From: Hymenobacter crusticola
Lineage (GTDB): Bacteria; Bacteroidota; Bacteroidia; Cytophagales; Hymenobacteraceae
Direction of reading: 5' to 3'
Length of the DNA stretch: 64,000 bases
Assembly (NCBI RefSeq): GCF_002154225.1
Contig: NZ_MTSE01000009.1
Location: 172,634-236,633, forward strand
In this document: piece after piece, positions 8,295-16,243 of the stretch
Numbering within the stretch: position 1 is the stretch's first letter
Layout: every line of letters begins with the position of its first letter
The notes under the pieces: model-generated
The model's database searches: none
Seen by the model: the letters and a program-made list of their open reading frames with translations, nothing else
What the model was told of the DNA's origin: nothing
Made by a program: the position numbers and the translations under genes

Positions 8295-11039
8295 TTATAG
8301 CCCATTCGGAATTTCATCGCCGACCAATGCTAAGCATTGAATGGCCGCTAGGCTCCACTGCGCCACCGAATTTGTGGAAATTCCGGGCGCTTCATCAACT
8401 GGCGTTAGTACCTCGGGCCCTTTCAGCAGATGCGCTTGCGGATGCGTCGTGAGCCCTCCGGACGCGTGATAAAATTCATCCCAGGCGCGTAGGGCTAGCT
8501 TTTTATCTTTCTTACGTTTAGCGGCAAAAGCAGTAAGGCGGGAGTGCCCCTGGCGAAGGTTAAGCTTACCCAACGACTGCCCAAGCCGAGCGGCTTGCTC
8601 AGCCTCCGAAGCATTATATAACTCGCAATAGGCTAGCCATGCGCGTTCAAACGCGGGCATATCCACTAGCGTGATCAACTCCGCGCAAACTTCTGGAAGG
8701 CCAAATACTGCGTTCAAGTGCTGGGCGTACGGTTTGGTATCCGTCGAAAGGCGAAACTTTCCCGTTTCCACATCCAACAAAGCGCTGCCAGTGAAAAAAC
8801 CATGTGGCTGCGCAGCAATCGTCTGCATGCTGTTCAAGAGCTTTTGCTTGATCTGCGCATTACCAGTTCGTTCCCATTCCGTAAGCCAGGCGGCGGCAAT
8901 AGCGCCCCAATCGGTGCCGAAAGAGCAGTAGGCTTCTGTCTTGGTCACACCCGATTTGCGCGGGTCGTCTTGAGGAAGCTTGCGACCAGGTTGAATGGTA
9001 AGTAGGGCTTTGGCGGCGGGAACTTGCTCGCGTAGTAAGTCGCCCACGCGTTCATCACCAGTGAGATAATAATAGAAGCGGCGGTTAGCGGCCGTGCTAA
9101 TGCGCAGCTGCTTGGCGCTGTCGCCCCAGTGTAGCACGTTGTGGCGCGAGCCGAGAGGCGCGAACGGACCTAGGTGGTGAACGTCGACCTCCCCCGTGTG
9201 GCGCGTCATGGCTTCCGCCATGCGGAATACATCGGCGCGGCCTGTGCTTAAGAAGTAGTACCACAGCCACATATCAGTCGAGAGCTCCGAGTTATCCCAG
9301 GCGAAGCCGCCGATGTCGTACTTCCACACGTGGCGGCTCTCATCGTAGCTGTGCATCACGTCGCCGTAGTTCCAGAACCCGTACCAGGAGCGCTGATCCA
9401 CTTGGTTTTTATAGAAATCGAAGTACCAGGCTAGCTGCTTTTCAATTTTGGCCCTGGCCGGCGACGTGGGGTCAAGCACACTCCAATTATCCCCGAACAC
9501 CGCTCTTTCCTGTAAGTAAGCGGGCGTGCAAGCTAGCACGGGTGGCGTCTGCAACGTGGTGGCAAGCGAAGCTAGCGCCGCCGCCGATGGAGTGGCAGGC
9601 AGCGCCCAGAGCATCAGCTCACTGGTACGTGCGACGCCTTTCGGGGTGCCGAAGCCTGGCTCATAGTCTTCGTAGGTGATGTCGAGGCCTTCCCGCTGCT
9701 TGGCAAAGGTATCTTGGCCTAGCCCGTCGTGGTAAAAGCGCAGGTCTATGGGCGGCGCTTCGGGTGCCCACAGCCACAGCGTAACGTCGGCCTCGTCGGT
9801 CACGGCGTTGCGAATGTCGAGTTGAGCGGGGTGGTTCTGCCAGAAGTTTTTGATGCCAAAGGCCAGCCCACCCGTCGGGGTACCTAGGTAGGCGAGACCC
9901 GCAGAACGTTTGCCAGTGGCCGAGTTAAGCCACGTAAAGCCTTTCCGAGTGCGTTTGCGAATAGCAAATGAATCCGCAGAAGGCTGCACCAACGTGTAGT
10001 CGCTGAAGGCGGGAATTAAATTAAGGTGACTAGCTACTTCGGGTGGAAAGCTTTTCTCATCGGGTGTAGCTTGTCCTGCTACTTGGGCCTTGGTGATGGC
10101 TGCGCCAGGGTCACGCCGCAGGCCCGTCAGTCCTCGCACTGCTTCCCCGAAAATGCCTTGGTCTTCACCTGCAAATCGAACGTGCCGATCGTGGAGGGGA
10201 GCGTGCAGCGGCACCGCGAAGCGAATACCAACGCCTTTGATAAAGTCTTGGGTTTCGTCGCCATCGTAGGTGATGGTGTGTAGCACGCGCACCGCCTCGC
10301 TGTCCGCGTAGAAGTACAGGCGCACCACGAAAGGCAGCCACGCCCGACTTGCCTTCGCTTGGCGGTGCTTGCCTTCTAGCTTCACCACGGCGCGCACGGG
10401 CCCCGACTGCTCGACTGTTACCTGGCTGATTTCGCCCGTAAACTCTTGCGTGCGTGTGACGCCTTCATCTTCCGCATCAACACGATCTTGCGTTAGCAGT
10501 ACCAAACGGCCAGCGGCGGCAACTGCCCGGCCATCTCTGGTGATAGCCGTGATGAGCGTCGAACCTTGTTTATGGATCTGGCACCGAATAGCACCAGTAT
10601 CTACTGTAATAGCGTTCGAGGCTTCTGTGACGGTTAGGCCCTTCGTGGGGCTAGCTGTTTTTGCCGTGCTCAGGACTAAGCCTTGCGTCTGTGCCGGAAC
10701 TAGCTGGGCGGCGTGGGCAGTCCACTTGAGCGAGCCATCTGGCCAATAGGCTAGGGGCCAGCTCTGAACGGCAAACGAGCTGCCTTGCTGATCGTGTAGC
10801 GAAAAGGCCGTCCCTTTCTTGTGCTTGCCTTTTGGCCACGGCACGCCCCAGGTTACCCCCACAGCTTTAGTGCTAGCTGTATCCTCTAGCCAATGCAGCG
10901 GCACGGGGTTGTTGGAGCTGGCAGCTACCGTTTCGTCGCTTTCCATACGGGCGGCCAACACAGGTGCCAAAGGCAGCGCTACGCCCATGACCAATGATTT
11001 TTTGACAAAGGCGCGACGAGAAGAATCAAACGAGTTCAC
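8295..11039 (-). CDS. YetA/PcRGLX-like (PL26-type) polysaccharide lyase, Tat-exported
   Basis: A 914-residue protein. A twin-arginine signal (SRRAFVKKS, R8-R9, then a hydrophobic run ending near APVLAA) predicts export folded to the periplasm. The mature N terminus (VPLHWLEDTASTKAVGVTWGVPWPKG) and the QSWPLAYWPDGSLKW block match the RIFT-barrel domain of the YetA/PcRGLX family, whose characterised member is an exo-rhamnogalacturonan lyase. A central (alpha/alpha) domain with SWYGFWNYGDVMHSY and HVHHLGP-like aromatic/His motifs follows. It probably cleaves rhamnogalacturonan-type pectin. It forms a pair with the DUF6250 gene upstream (51-bp gap). The exact linkage is inferred, not shown. Confidence 0.72.
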   Translation of the reverse strand: MNSFDSSRRAFVKKSLVMGVALPLAPVLAARMESDETVAASSNNPVPLHWLEDTASTKAVGVTWGVPWPKGKHKKGTAFSLHDQQGSSFAVQSWPLAYWPDGSLKWTAHAAQLVPAQTQGLVLSTAKTASPTKGLTVTEASNAITVDTGAIRCQIHKQGSTLITAITRDGRAVAAAGRLVLLTQDRVDAEDEGVTRTQEFTGEISQVTVEQSGPVRAVVKLEGKHRQAKASRAWLPFVVRLYFYADSEAVRVLHTITYDGDETQDFIKGVGIRFAVPLHAPLHDRHVRFAGEDQGIFGEAVRGLTGLRRDPGAAITKAQVAGQATPDEKSFPPEVASHLNLIPAFSDYTLVQPSADSFAIRKRTRKGFTWLNSATGKRSAGLAYLGTPTGGLAFGIKNFWQNHPAQLDIRNAVTDEADVTLWLWAPEAPPIDLRFYHDGLGQDTFAKQREGLDITYEDYEPGFGTPKGVARTSELMLWALPATPSAAALASLATTLQTPPVLACTPAYLQERAVFGDNWSVLDPTSPARAKIEKQLAWYFDFYKNQVDQRSWYGFWNYGDVMHSYDESRHVWKYDIGGFAWDNSELSTDMWLWYYFLSTGRADVFRMAEAMTRHTGEVDVHHLGPFAPLGSRHNVLHWGDSAKQLRISTAANRRFYYYLTGDERVGDLLREQVPAAKALLTIQPGRKLPQDDPRKSGVTKTEAYCSFGTDWGAIAAAWLTEWERTGNAQIKQKLLNSMQTIAAQPHGFFTGSALLDVETGKFRLSTDTKPYAQHLNAVFGLPEVCAELITLVDMPAFERAWLAYCELYNASEAEQAARLGQSLGKLNLRQGHSRLTAFAAKRKKDKKLALRAWDEFYHASGGLTTHPQAHLLKGPEVLTPVDEAPGISTNSVAQWSLAAIQCLALVGDEIPNGL

Positions 11040-11089
11040 ACGAGTATTTCTAATAAATCAACTTATAACGGACCTAGGTAGCTGGGCTC

Positions 11090-11857
11090 TTAGTCTAACT
11101 GGTACACCCGGAAGTTCGATATTTCTTGGCGCGACTTCGTGGAGCGAATACCGAAGTAGCCAGTCGGCAACGGTGCCGGATCTTTGTAGGTAAAAAAGCA
11201 CTTGCCATCCACCCAGAAGCTAGTCGTGCCGTTTTGCACGATGGTTTTGATCTTGTACTCCTTGTTAGGTTGGAGCAGATGCACTGCATCACTGTACTCC
11301 TGAAGTAGGGTTCGTTCACCATTTCCCGGGTACTTGCGGAAGCGCGTGGTGCTGTTGGTGTTGCCACCCATTCCAACATAGTAAAGGCGGAGGTTGTCGT
11401 ATTCCTCCAGCTTACCGCTACGGGTGGCCAGCGTGGTACCATCACCGGTGGGCTCGCTAGCCATCCAGAACTGATTTAAGTCGGAGAGGCGGTCGTTGGG
11501 GTCGCCGGCTACGGGTATCTTCCGGGTGTATTCTATTTGGAGGTTGCCGTGCAATGGCTGCTTCAGCCACACCGTTACGCCGCCCTGCGTATCCAACACG
11601 AGCTTACCTTGCTTGGCATACACCGTAGAATTAGGCTTCGGCTCGATTTCGGGGCGCCACGTAAGGGTATCAAGCGTTTGAAAGTCGTCGGAGAAAAGCA
11701 GCTTCTTCTTGGCTGGCTTGGATGCTACCGAAGAGCTAGGTTTTCGCTCTTTTCCGCTCGTGAAGGTGGCGACCCCGAGCAGTGTCGATAACGAAACTGT
11801 CGCCAATAGAACCAGCCGCCTGGGGCAGGAGCCCTTTCCTAAATTCATAAGTCGCAA
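11090..11857 (-). CDS. DUF6250 domain protein, probable carbohydrate-active accessory
   Basis: A 255-residue exported protein with an N-terminal hydrophobic segment (LVLLATVSLSTLLGVATF). The rest is a beta-rich, concanavalin-like domain of the DUF6250 type: FSDDFQTLDTLTWRPEIEP, RLSDLNQFWMASEP, YYVGMGGNTNSTTRFRKY and GYFGIRSTKSRQEISNF. Such domains often occur with, or fused to, pectin-degrading lyases in Bacteroidota. It is co-directional with and just upstream of the lyase gene. Likely glycan binding or cleavage; catalytic residues are not established. Confidence 0.72.
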   Translation of the reverse strand: MRLMNLGKGSCPRRLVLLATVSLSTLLGVATFTSGKERKPSSSVASKPAKKKLLFSDDFQTLDTLTWRPEIEPKPNSTVYAKQGKLVLDTQGGVTVWLKQPLHGNLQIEYTRKIPVAGDPNDRLSDLNQFWMASEPTGDGTTLATRSGKLEEYDNLRLYYVGMGGNTNSTTRFRKYPGNGERTLLQEYSDAVHLLQPNKEYKIKTIVQNGTTSFWVDGKCFFTYKDPAPLPTGYFGIRSTKSRQEISNFRVYQLD

Positions 11858-11990
11858 ATAGCAGTTTGTTCCAAAGTCAGCAAACTAGCAGAGATATACG
11901 GCTAAGGCCCGCACAGCCTAGCTACACTGAAGTAGCAAAGAATCGAAAAAGCGCACCGAGTTGGGGTAATGTGGTGCCAGCAAACCTAGC

Positions 11991-12134
11991 TTAAGGCTGA
12001 CGCAGCCAAGATTGTTCGGTTTGTGCGAGCTCTCGGTCTTGCCGCTCTGTAGGCTCTTGTTGGGAAAAGAAGGACACTACACTTACTAGCAATAAAAGCA
12101 GGAACAGCCACAAAGAGCCATAATACTTTTTCAT
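11991..12134 (-). CDS. small membrane-anchored protein
   Basis: A 47-residue protein, from the ATG at 12134 (MKKYYGSLWLFLLLLLVSVV). One transmembrane or signal-anchor segment is followed by a short charged tail (QQEPTERQDRELAQTEQSWL). An upstream ATG at 12260 would add a non-homologous-looking extension. No known family; function unknown. Confidence 0.45.
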   Translation of the reverse strand: MKKYYGSLWLFLLLLLVSVVSFFSQQEPTERQDRELAQTEQSWLRQP

Positions 12135-12837
12135 GATCAAAGACGATAGGAGGGGAATGCGCCTGGCCTTACCAGCCATCAGCGCTGTACCCAATGAGTT
12201 AAATACAAAATGCGTGTGGGAAAAGCAGCACAAGAGGCTGCCAAGCAATCCTGTTTGCATGCCGAAACGGCAACCTAAGTTGTATTACCGGTGCAAAAAC
12301 CAGTAAGCGCCTGGCGCAACTAACCGTGTAAATGCAAAAGGGCTTTTGCCGCTAAACAAGCAGCTAACACTCATAACAACACCGCATAAGCCCATTCATG
12401 CACATGCGACAGCAGCATGCAGAAGGCAGCTCAAGAGTAGCGGAGAGATAAGAAAATGGGTTGTGCGAGAAATTCACGGCAACTTGTTTTTATATGATCA
12501 GGACTTGGCACCGTTCTGCACTTGCAGGGGTTGCCGGCGTTTCGTCGAGCCTGTCTCTCCACGCCTCTGTATAAAAACAATCCTTTTGTCGGAAAGAATT
12601 GGTGCCCTAAAGGTAAAGGCATCCGATAGCTAAAACCAAATAGTAATTGTCAGGTAGGCGTTAAATAGAAGATAACTTGTTGAAGTTGATAAAATTAGAA
12701 ATAGCTGTTGTCCGTTACAAGTGAAAAGCTAGCCTCAGTACAACGCTGCATGAAGCTAGCTTTCGGGCGGATATAATTCAGCACGTTTTCACGCTAGTGG
12801 CGACAAACTCAACTAAAAAAGAAGTAAGGCAGAAGAA
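12135..12837. other. 703-bp gap without a recognised gene
   Basis: Short ORFs on both strands lack family resemblance or good starts. I see no tRNA, repeat or clear terminator. It may hold the promoter of the small membrane protein (towards 12134). Confidence 0.5.
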
Positions 12838-13116
12838 TTAACTATTCTTCGCAGCGTCTCCATCGCGCATTTGGTAGAGGTAATTCCACGTTTCGGAATT
12901 CACGAGCGCAGTAAATTCTGCTACATTGTCAACGGGGGTATTATACTCTTGCTCATAAAACTTCATGAGCTTTTCCGAAAGCGTATGGATGTGTTCTGGT
13001 ACAGTGGCTTCCGTGACATGCGTTTCCTCTACGAGCCGTTCTAGCTCATTTAAAACAGGCGTAGGTAAACCTTTGCTCGCAAGAGAACCAGGAAAGTTTT
13101 CTATTTGGTCAGTCAT
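12838..13116 (-). CDS. hypothetical acidic protein
   Basis: A 92-residue protein starting at MTDQIENFPGS (13116). The upstream ATG at 13206 adds 30 residues unlikely to be coding. Mostly helical and acidic: ELERLVEETHV, HTLSEKLMKFYEQEY, VNSETWNYLYQMRDG. No signal peptide or membrane segment. I do not recognise the family. It is isolated, with long AT-rich gaps on both sides. Confidence 0.5.
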   Translation of the reverse strand: MTDQIENFPGSLASKGLPTPVLNELERLVEETHVTEATVPEHIHTLSEKLMKFYEQEYNTPVDNVAEFTALVNSETWNYLYQMRDGDAAKNS

Positions 13117-13923
13117 GATATTGAAATAAGTTGCACAAAGCTCTACAATAGAAGTAAGTACTGCTAAACCTCCCTCTTGGTTTTTCAGTAGCTGCCAAGA
13201 ATACAATGTGTACTAGGCTAAGTATAATTCAAATAGAACTATTTAGCCACTCTAACTCAATAATTAGCTACTGCTATACAGAGCATTAAGTAGTGTATTC
13301 AAGTTTGGAATGATAAGTTGTTGAACAATTATCAAATACTATCAGGGAATAGTCAGTATTACCTTATTGATGATAAATGGGTACTAACCCGGCAAAATAG
13401 CATCAGTAGTGGGTTTGTATAGTTGGAAGACGCTTAAGCTGATTGCTAACAGCAGGCCTTGACTAGCCTGAGGCAGCGTTGTAGTGTAACATTGCTGATG
13501 GGCATAACTTCTTGGCATTTATAAGCTAGGTTGTAACCATAAAGTGTTCATTGTTGATTGTAGGTTTGCTCGTAAGTAGCTGTGTATTTCTGGTAATAAT
13601 AATTGCCTAATTACGGATTTTAAACAGTAAGAATAACTATCAGAGCTTTATGGTTTATTAGTAAGTTGTAGACAGAGTGTTAGTTACGGCTGAATGAGCT
13701 TTTCTATGACTGATCGGTGAAGCATTGCTTGTCTTTTTCCATTATGACTATTGGGTAAGTTGCTAGCACATTATTTGTGCGAAAATTTAGGTGAGGTATA
13801 GTAAGTATGCGGGTAGCAAGAGGGAATAATGGTTATTGTTTATTAATAAAATCTTTTTTCCTTTGCCACCGTAAATTTAATCTACTTAACCGCCAACCCT
13901 AAAAACGTACGAAAGTGGCAAAT
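13117..13923. other. AT-rich 807-bp gap
   Basis: Clearly richer in A+T than the surrounding genes and without a credible ORF. The right end carries a candidate promoter for the AT-hook gene: TTG at 13836-13838 and TTCCTTTG at 13858-13865, 19 bases apart, one mismatch from TAnnTTTG. An AT-rich stretch next to an AT-hook gene could also be a binding target (inference). Confidence 0.4.
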
Positions 13924-14142
13924 ATGGATTTAAGCAAAATACAGGAAGCTATTGCAAATGCTTCTAATAATGAGCAACTGATTGGTGAGATGAGAAAGGC
14001 ATACAGCAAATTACAAGCTGCCTTTGATGAATTCTCTGTTGTGTTCCAGTCGGATTATCAGCCTGCAAAAAAAGAGCGTAAGCCTCGTGCGGAAGGTGCT
14101 AAACGCCCAGGCCGTCCGAAAAAGGTTGAAAACCAAGGTTAG
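13924..14142 (+). CDS. small AT-hook-like protein
   Basis: A 72-residue basic protein. The first ~45 residues form an amphipathic helical segment (IGEMRKAYSKLQAAFDEF). The tail is lysine-rich and ends in an AT-hook core, KRPGRPKK (R61-P-G-R-P-K-K67), which binds the minor groove of AT-rich DNA. I start at the ATG at 13924; a GTG at 13915 is in frame. It is probably a nucleoid-type or regulatory DNA-binding protein. A very long perfect hairpin follows four bases after the stop. Confidence 0.6.
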   Translation: MDLSKIQEAIANASNNEQLIGEMRKAYSKLQAAFDEFSVVFQSDYQPAKKERKPRAEGAKRPGRPKKVENQG

Positions 14143-14145
14143 TCG

Positions 14146-14211
14146 CAATACCCTTTACAAAGAAAAACTCCTGCTCTTTCGAGCAGGAGTTTTTCTTTGT
14201 AAAGGGTATTG
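14146..14211. terminator. 31-bp perfect inverted repeat terminator
   Basis: 14146-14176 pairs perfectly with 14181-14211 around a TTTC loop. The stem includes CTCCTGCTC / GAGCAGGAG and continues through A- and T-runs. It is far longer than a normal terminator and begins directly after the AT-hook stop codon. Confidence 0.75.
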
Positions 14212-14427
14212 TCCTTGCCGTAAAAAAAGGAAGTAGATCTGTGTTATTATGCTCAAGAGTAAGCAGATGTTGTCCAGAAACCACTAGCTAGCTAGCTTCG
14301 TTATAGCTCATGATGAGCATTCTCAAACACAGAGGCAGTGAAATGCGAAAGACTTCCTGTGATTTTCTTACTTCGCATAAGGCATAGTAACTCAGGGCAT
14401 ACAGCAGCTCACAAGTTGGTTATTAAC

Positions 14428-14464
14428 AAGCAGAGCATACATTTTTTGTATGCTCTGCTTTTGT
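14428..14464 (+). terminator. hairpin with T tail
   Basis: AAGCAGAGCATAC (14428-14440) pairs with GTATGCTCTGCTT (14448-14460), followed by TTGTGTT. It lies downstream of the GH51 gene end on the other strand and may serve both directions. Confidence 0.6.
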
Positions 14465-14512
14465 GTTAAGTAGTGTGCGTCTACTAATTACCGACGCTAA
14501 TAGTATGAACGC

Positions 14513-16063
14513 TTACTTCAAGGCCAATACCACAACAGACTGCGCGGGAATTTCGACCTCGAGCTTATTTCCGCGCTTCTTCGCACCTTTAAAAGGAGCT
14601 AGCTTCACCTTGTTTGGGTTATCGAAAGAATTATAGTCGTTGAATTTCGCTGAAGTCAGAATTTGGCCCGTGGCATTCTTCCACGTCACGCCATCGATGC
14701 CCGATTCTATCTTGATAGATTTTTTGGGATCTAGGTTTACGAGCGAAATATGCACGATGCCGTCTTTGTCTTTTGAGGCGGAAGCATTGAGCGCCTGGAT
14801 TTTTTCGTTTCCTAGCACGTAGTCGGGGCTGGTAAATTTAAGGGGCAAATACTGCGCATCTTGGTGCACCTGGTAGAGGTCGAACACGTGATAGGTAGGC
14901 GTGAGCAACATCTTTTCTTTGTCGGTGAGCACCAACGATTGCAGTACGTTGATGGCTTGGGCTAGCTCGGCCATCTTTACCCGGTCGCAGTGGTTATTGA
15001 AGATGTTGAGGGTGGTCCCCGCTACCAATGCGTCGCGGAGGGTGTTTTGCTGGTAAAGGAAGGCTGGATTAGTGCCGGGCTCTACATCGGTCCACACGCC
15101 CCATTCATCTACCACCAAGGCTACTTTCTTATTGGGGTCGTACTTATCCATAATGGCCGAGTGCGCCGCCACGATTTCGTCCATTCTCAGGCAGTTTTTC
15201 ACCGTGCTGAAGTAAGCCTGCTCATCGAAGCCGGTAGCCGGACCTTTCTTGCCCCAGTTGCCGGTAGGTAGTGTGTAGTAGTGCAGTGAAATGCCCCACA
15301 GCTGATCCACCGGAATCTTTTTCATGCAGACTTCCGTCCAGTTGCGGTCGTCGCCATTGGCGCCGCTGGCAATCTTGCGCAAAGGGGCGCCGGGGTAGCT
15401 TTTGGCAAACGTCGCGTATTGCTTGTACTGATCGGCGTAGAACTCTGGGGTCATGTTGCCCCCGCAGCCCCAGCTCTCATTGCCCACACCCCAGAAGCTC
15501 ACCTTAAACGGATCTGGATGGCCATTCTGGGCGCGTAGCTTGGCTAGGGGAGTGTCGCCGTTTAGGTTCAGGTACTCAATCCAGTTCGACATCTCCGCTA
15601 CGGTGCCGCTACCCATGTTGCCGGCTAGGTAGGGCTCGCACTTCAACATGCTGCACAGTTCCAGGAACTCGTGCGTGCCGAAGCTATTATCTTCTACCAC
15701 GTCGCCCCAGGTGCCATTGAGCATCTTGGGGCGCTGATTGCGCGGGCCAATGCCGTCGCGCCAATGGTAGGTGTCGGCGAAGCAGCCGCCGGGCCAACGC
15801 AGGTTTGGGATTTTGATTTTGTTAAGTGCCTCAATGATATCGAGGCGAAGACGGTCTTTCTTTGGCACGTTCAGATTTTCATCAACCCAGAAGCCGCCGT
15901 AGATGCAACGACCTAGGTGTTCGGCGAATTGACCATAAATGTGCTTGCTAATCTGGAGTTTGGGGTCGCCCGCTTGCACGTTCATCACAATCGATTGTGC
16001 AAAGGAAGAAAAAGAAGAGGAGAGACCCAGACCAGCTACGGCGAGTAATTTTTTGAATTTCAT
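14513..16063 (-). CDS. abfA: alpha-L-arabinofuranosidase, GH51
   Basis: A 516-residue exported enzyme that removes terminal alpha-L-arabinofuranosyl residues from arabinan or arabinoxylan side chains. The signal peptide covers about residues 1-22 (LLAVAGLGLSSSFSSFA). The GH51 core starts at ISKHIYGQFAEHLGRCIYGG. The acid/base is E196 in GVGNESWGCGG, and the nucleophile is E320 in VVDEWGVW; LRWPGGCFADTYHW is also typical. Together with the lyase locus at 8.3-11.9 kb it points to pectin side-chain degradation. It is monocistronic. Confidence 0.9.
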   Translation of the reverse strand: MKFKKLLAVAGLGLSSSFSSFAQSIVMNVQAGDPKLQISKHIYGQFAEHLGRCIYGGFWVDENLNVPKKDRLRLDIIEALNKIKIPNLRWPGGCFADTYHWRDGIGPRNQRPKMLNGTWGDVVEDNSFGTHEFLELCSMLKCEPYLAGNMGSGTVAEMSNWIEYLNLNGDTPLAKLRAQNGHPDPFKVSFWGVGNESWGCGGNMTPEFYADQYKQYATFAKSYPGAPLRKIASGANGDDRNWTEVCMKKIPVDQLWGISLHYYTLPTGNWGKKGPATGFDEQAYFSTVKNCLRMDEIVAAHSAIMDKYDPNKKVALVVDEWGVWTDVEPGTNPAFLYQQNTLRDALVAGTTLNIFNNHCDRVKMAELAQAINVLQSLVLTDKEKMLLTPTYHVFDLYQVHQDAQYLPLKFTSPDYVLGNEKIQALNASASKDKDGIVHISLVNLDPKKSIKIESGIDGVTWKNATGQILTSAKFNDYNSFDNPNKVKLAPFKGAKKRGNKLEVEIPAQSVVVLALK

Positions 16064-16195
16064 AGGATGGGTTAGAGGGGGGAAACTGTCAGGAAATGAA
16101 AGGATGGCGCGAGGCAGCAGGCCGCAAACGTTAGCAGTGCTCGATACTCAGCAAGAGCTATCTAGATGCTGAGTGACGAGAGAAGCCAAGCAAAA

Positions 16196-16229
16196 AACGG
16201 CCTTGCTGACAAGTACCAGCAAGGCCGTT
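16196..16229 (-). terminator. intrinsic terminator of tal-pgi
   Basis: AACGGCCTTGCTG / CAGCAAGGCCGTT, 13-bp stem with an 8-nt loop, followed on the - strand by a T6 run. It lies 14 bases past the tal-pgi stop. Confidence 0.85.
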
Positions 16230-16243
16230 GATCTTACCTCGGT

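Noticed and set aside
12505..12522. Second sigma-54-like site (TTGGCACC...CTGC)
   Set aside because: GG to GC spacing is nine, not ten, bases, and no terminator or gene follows suitably.
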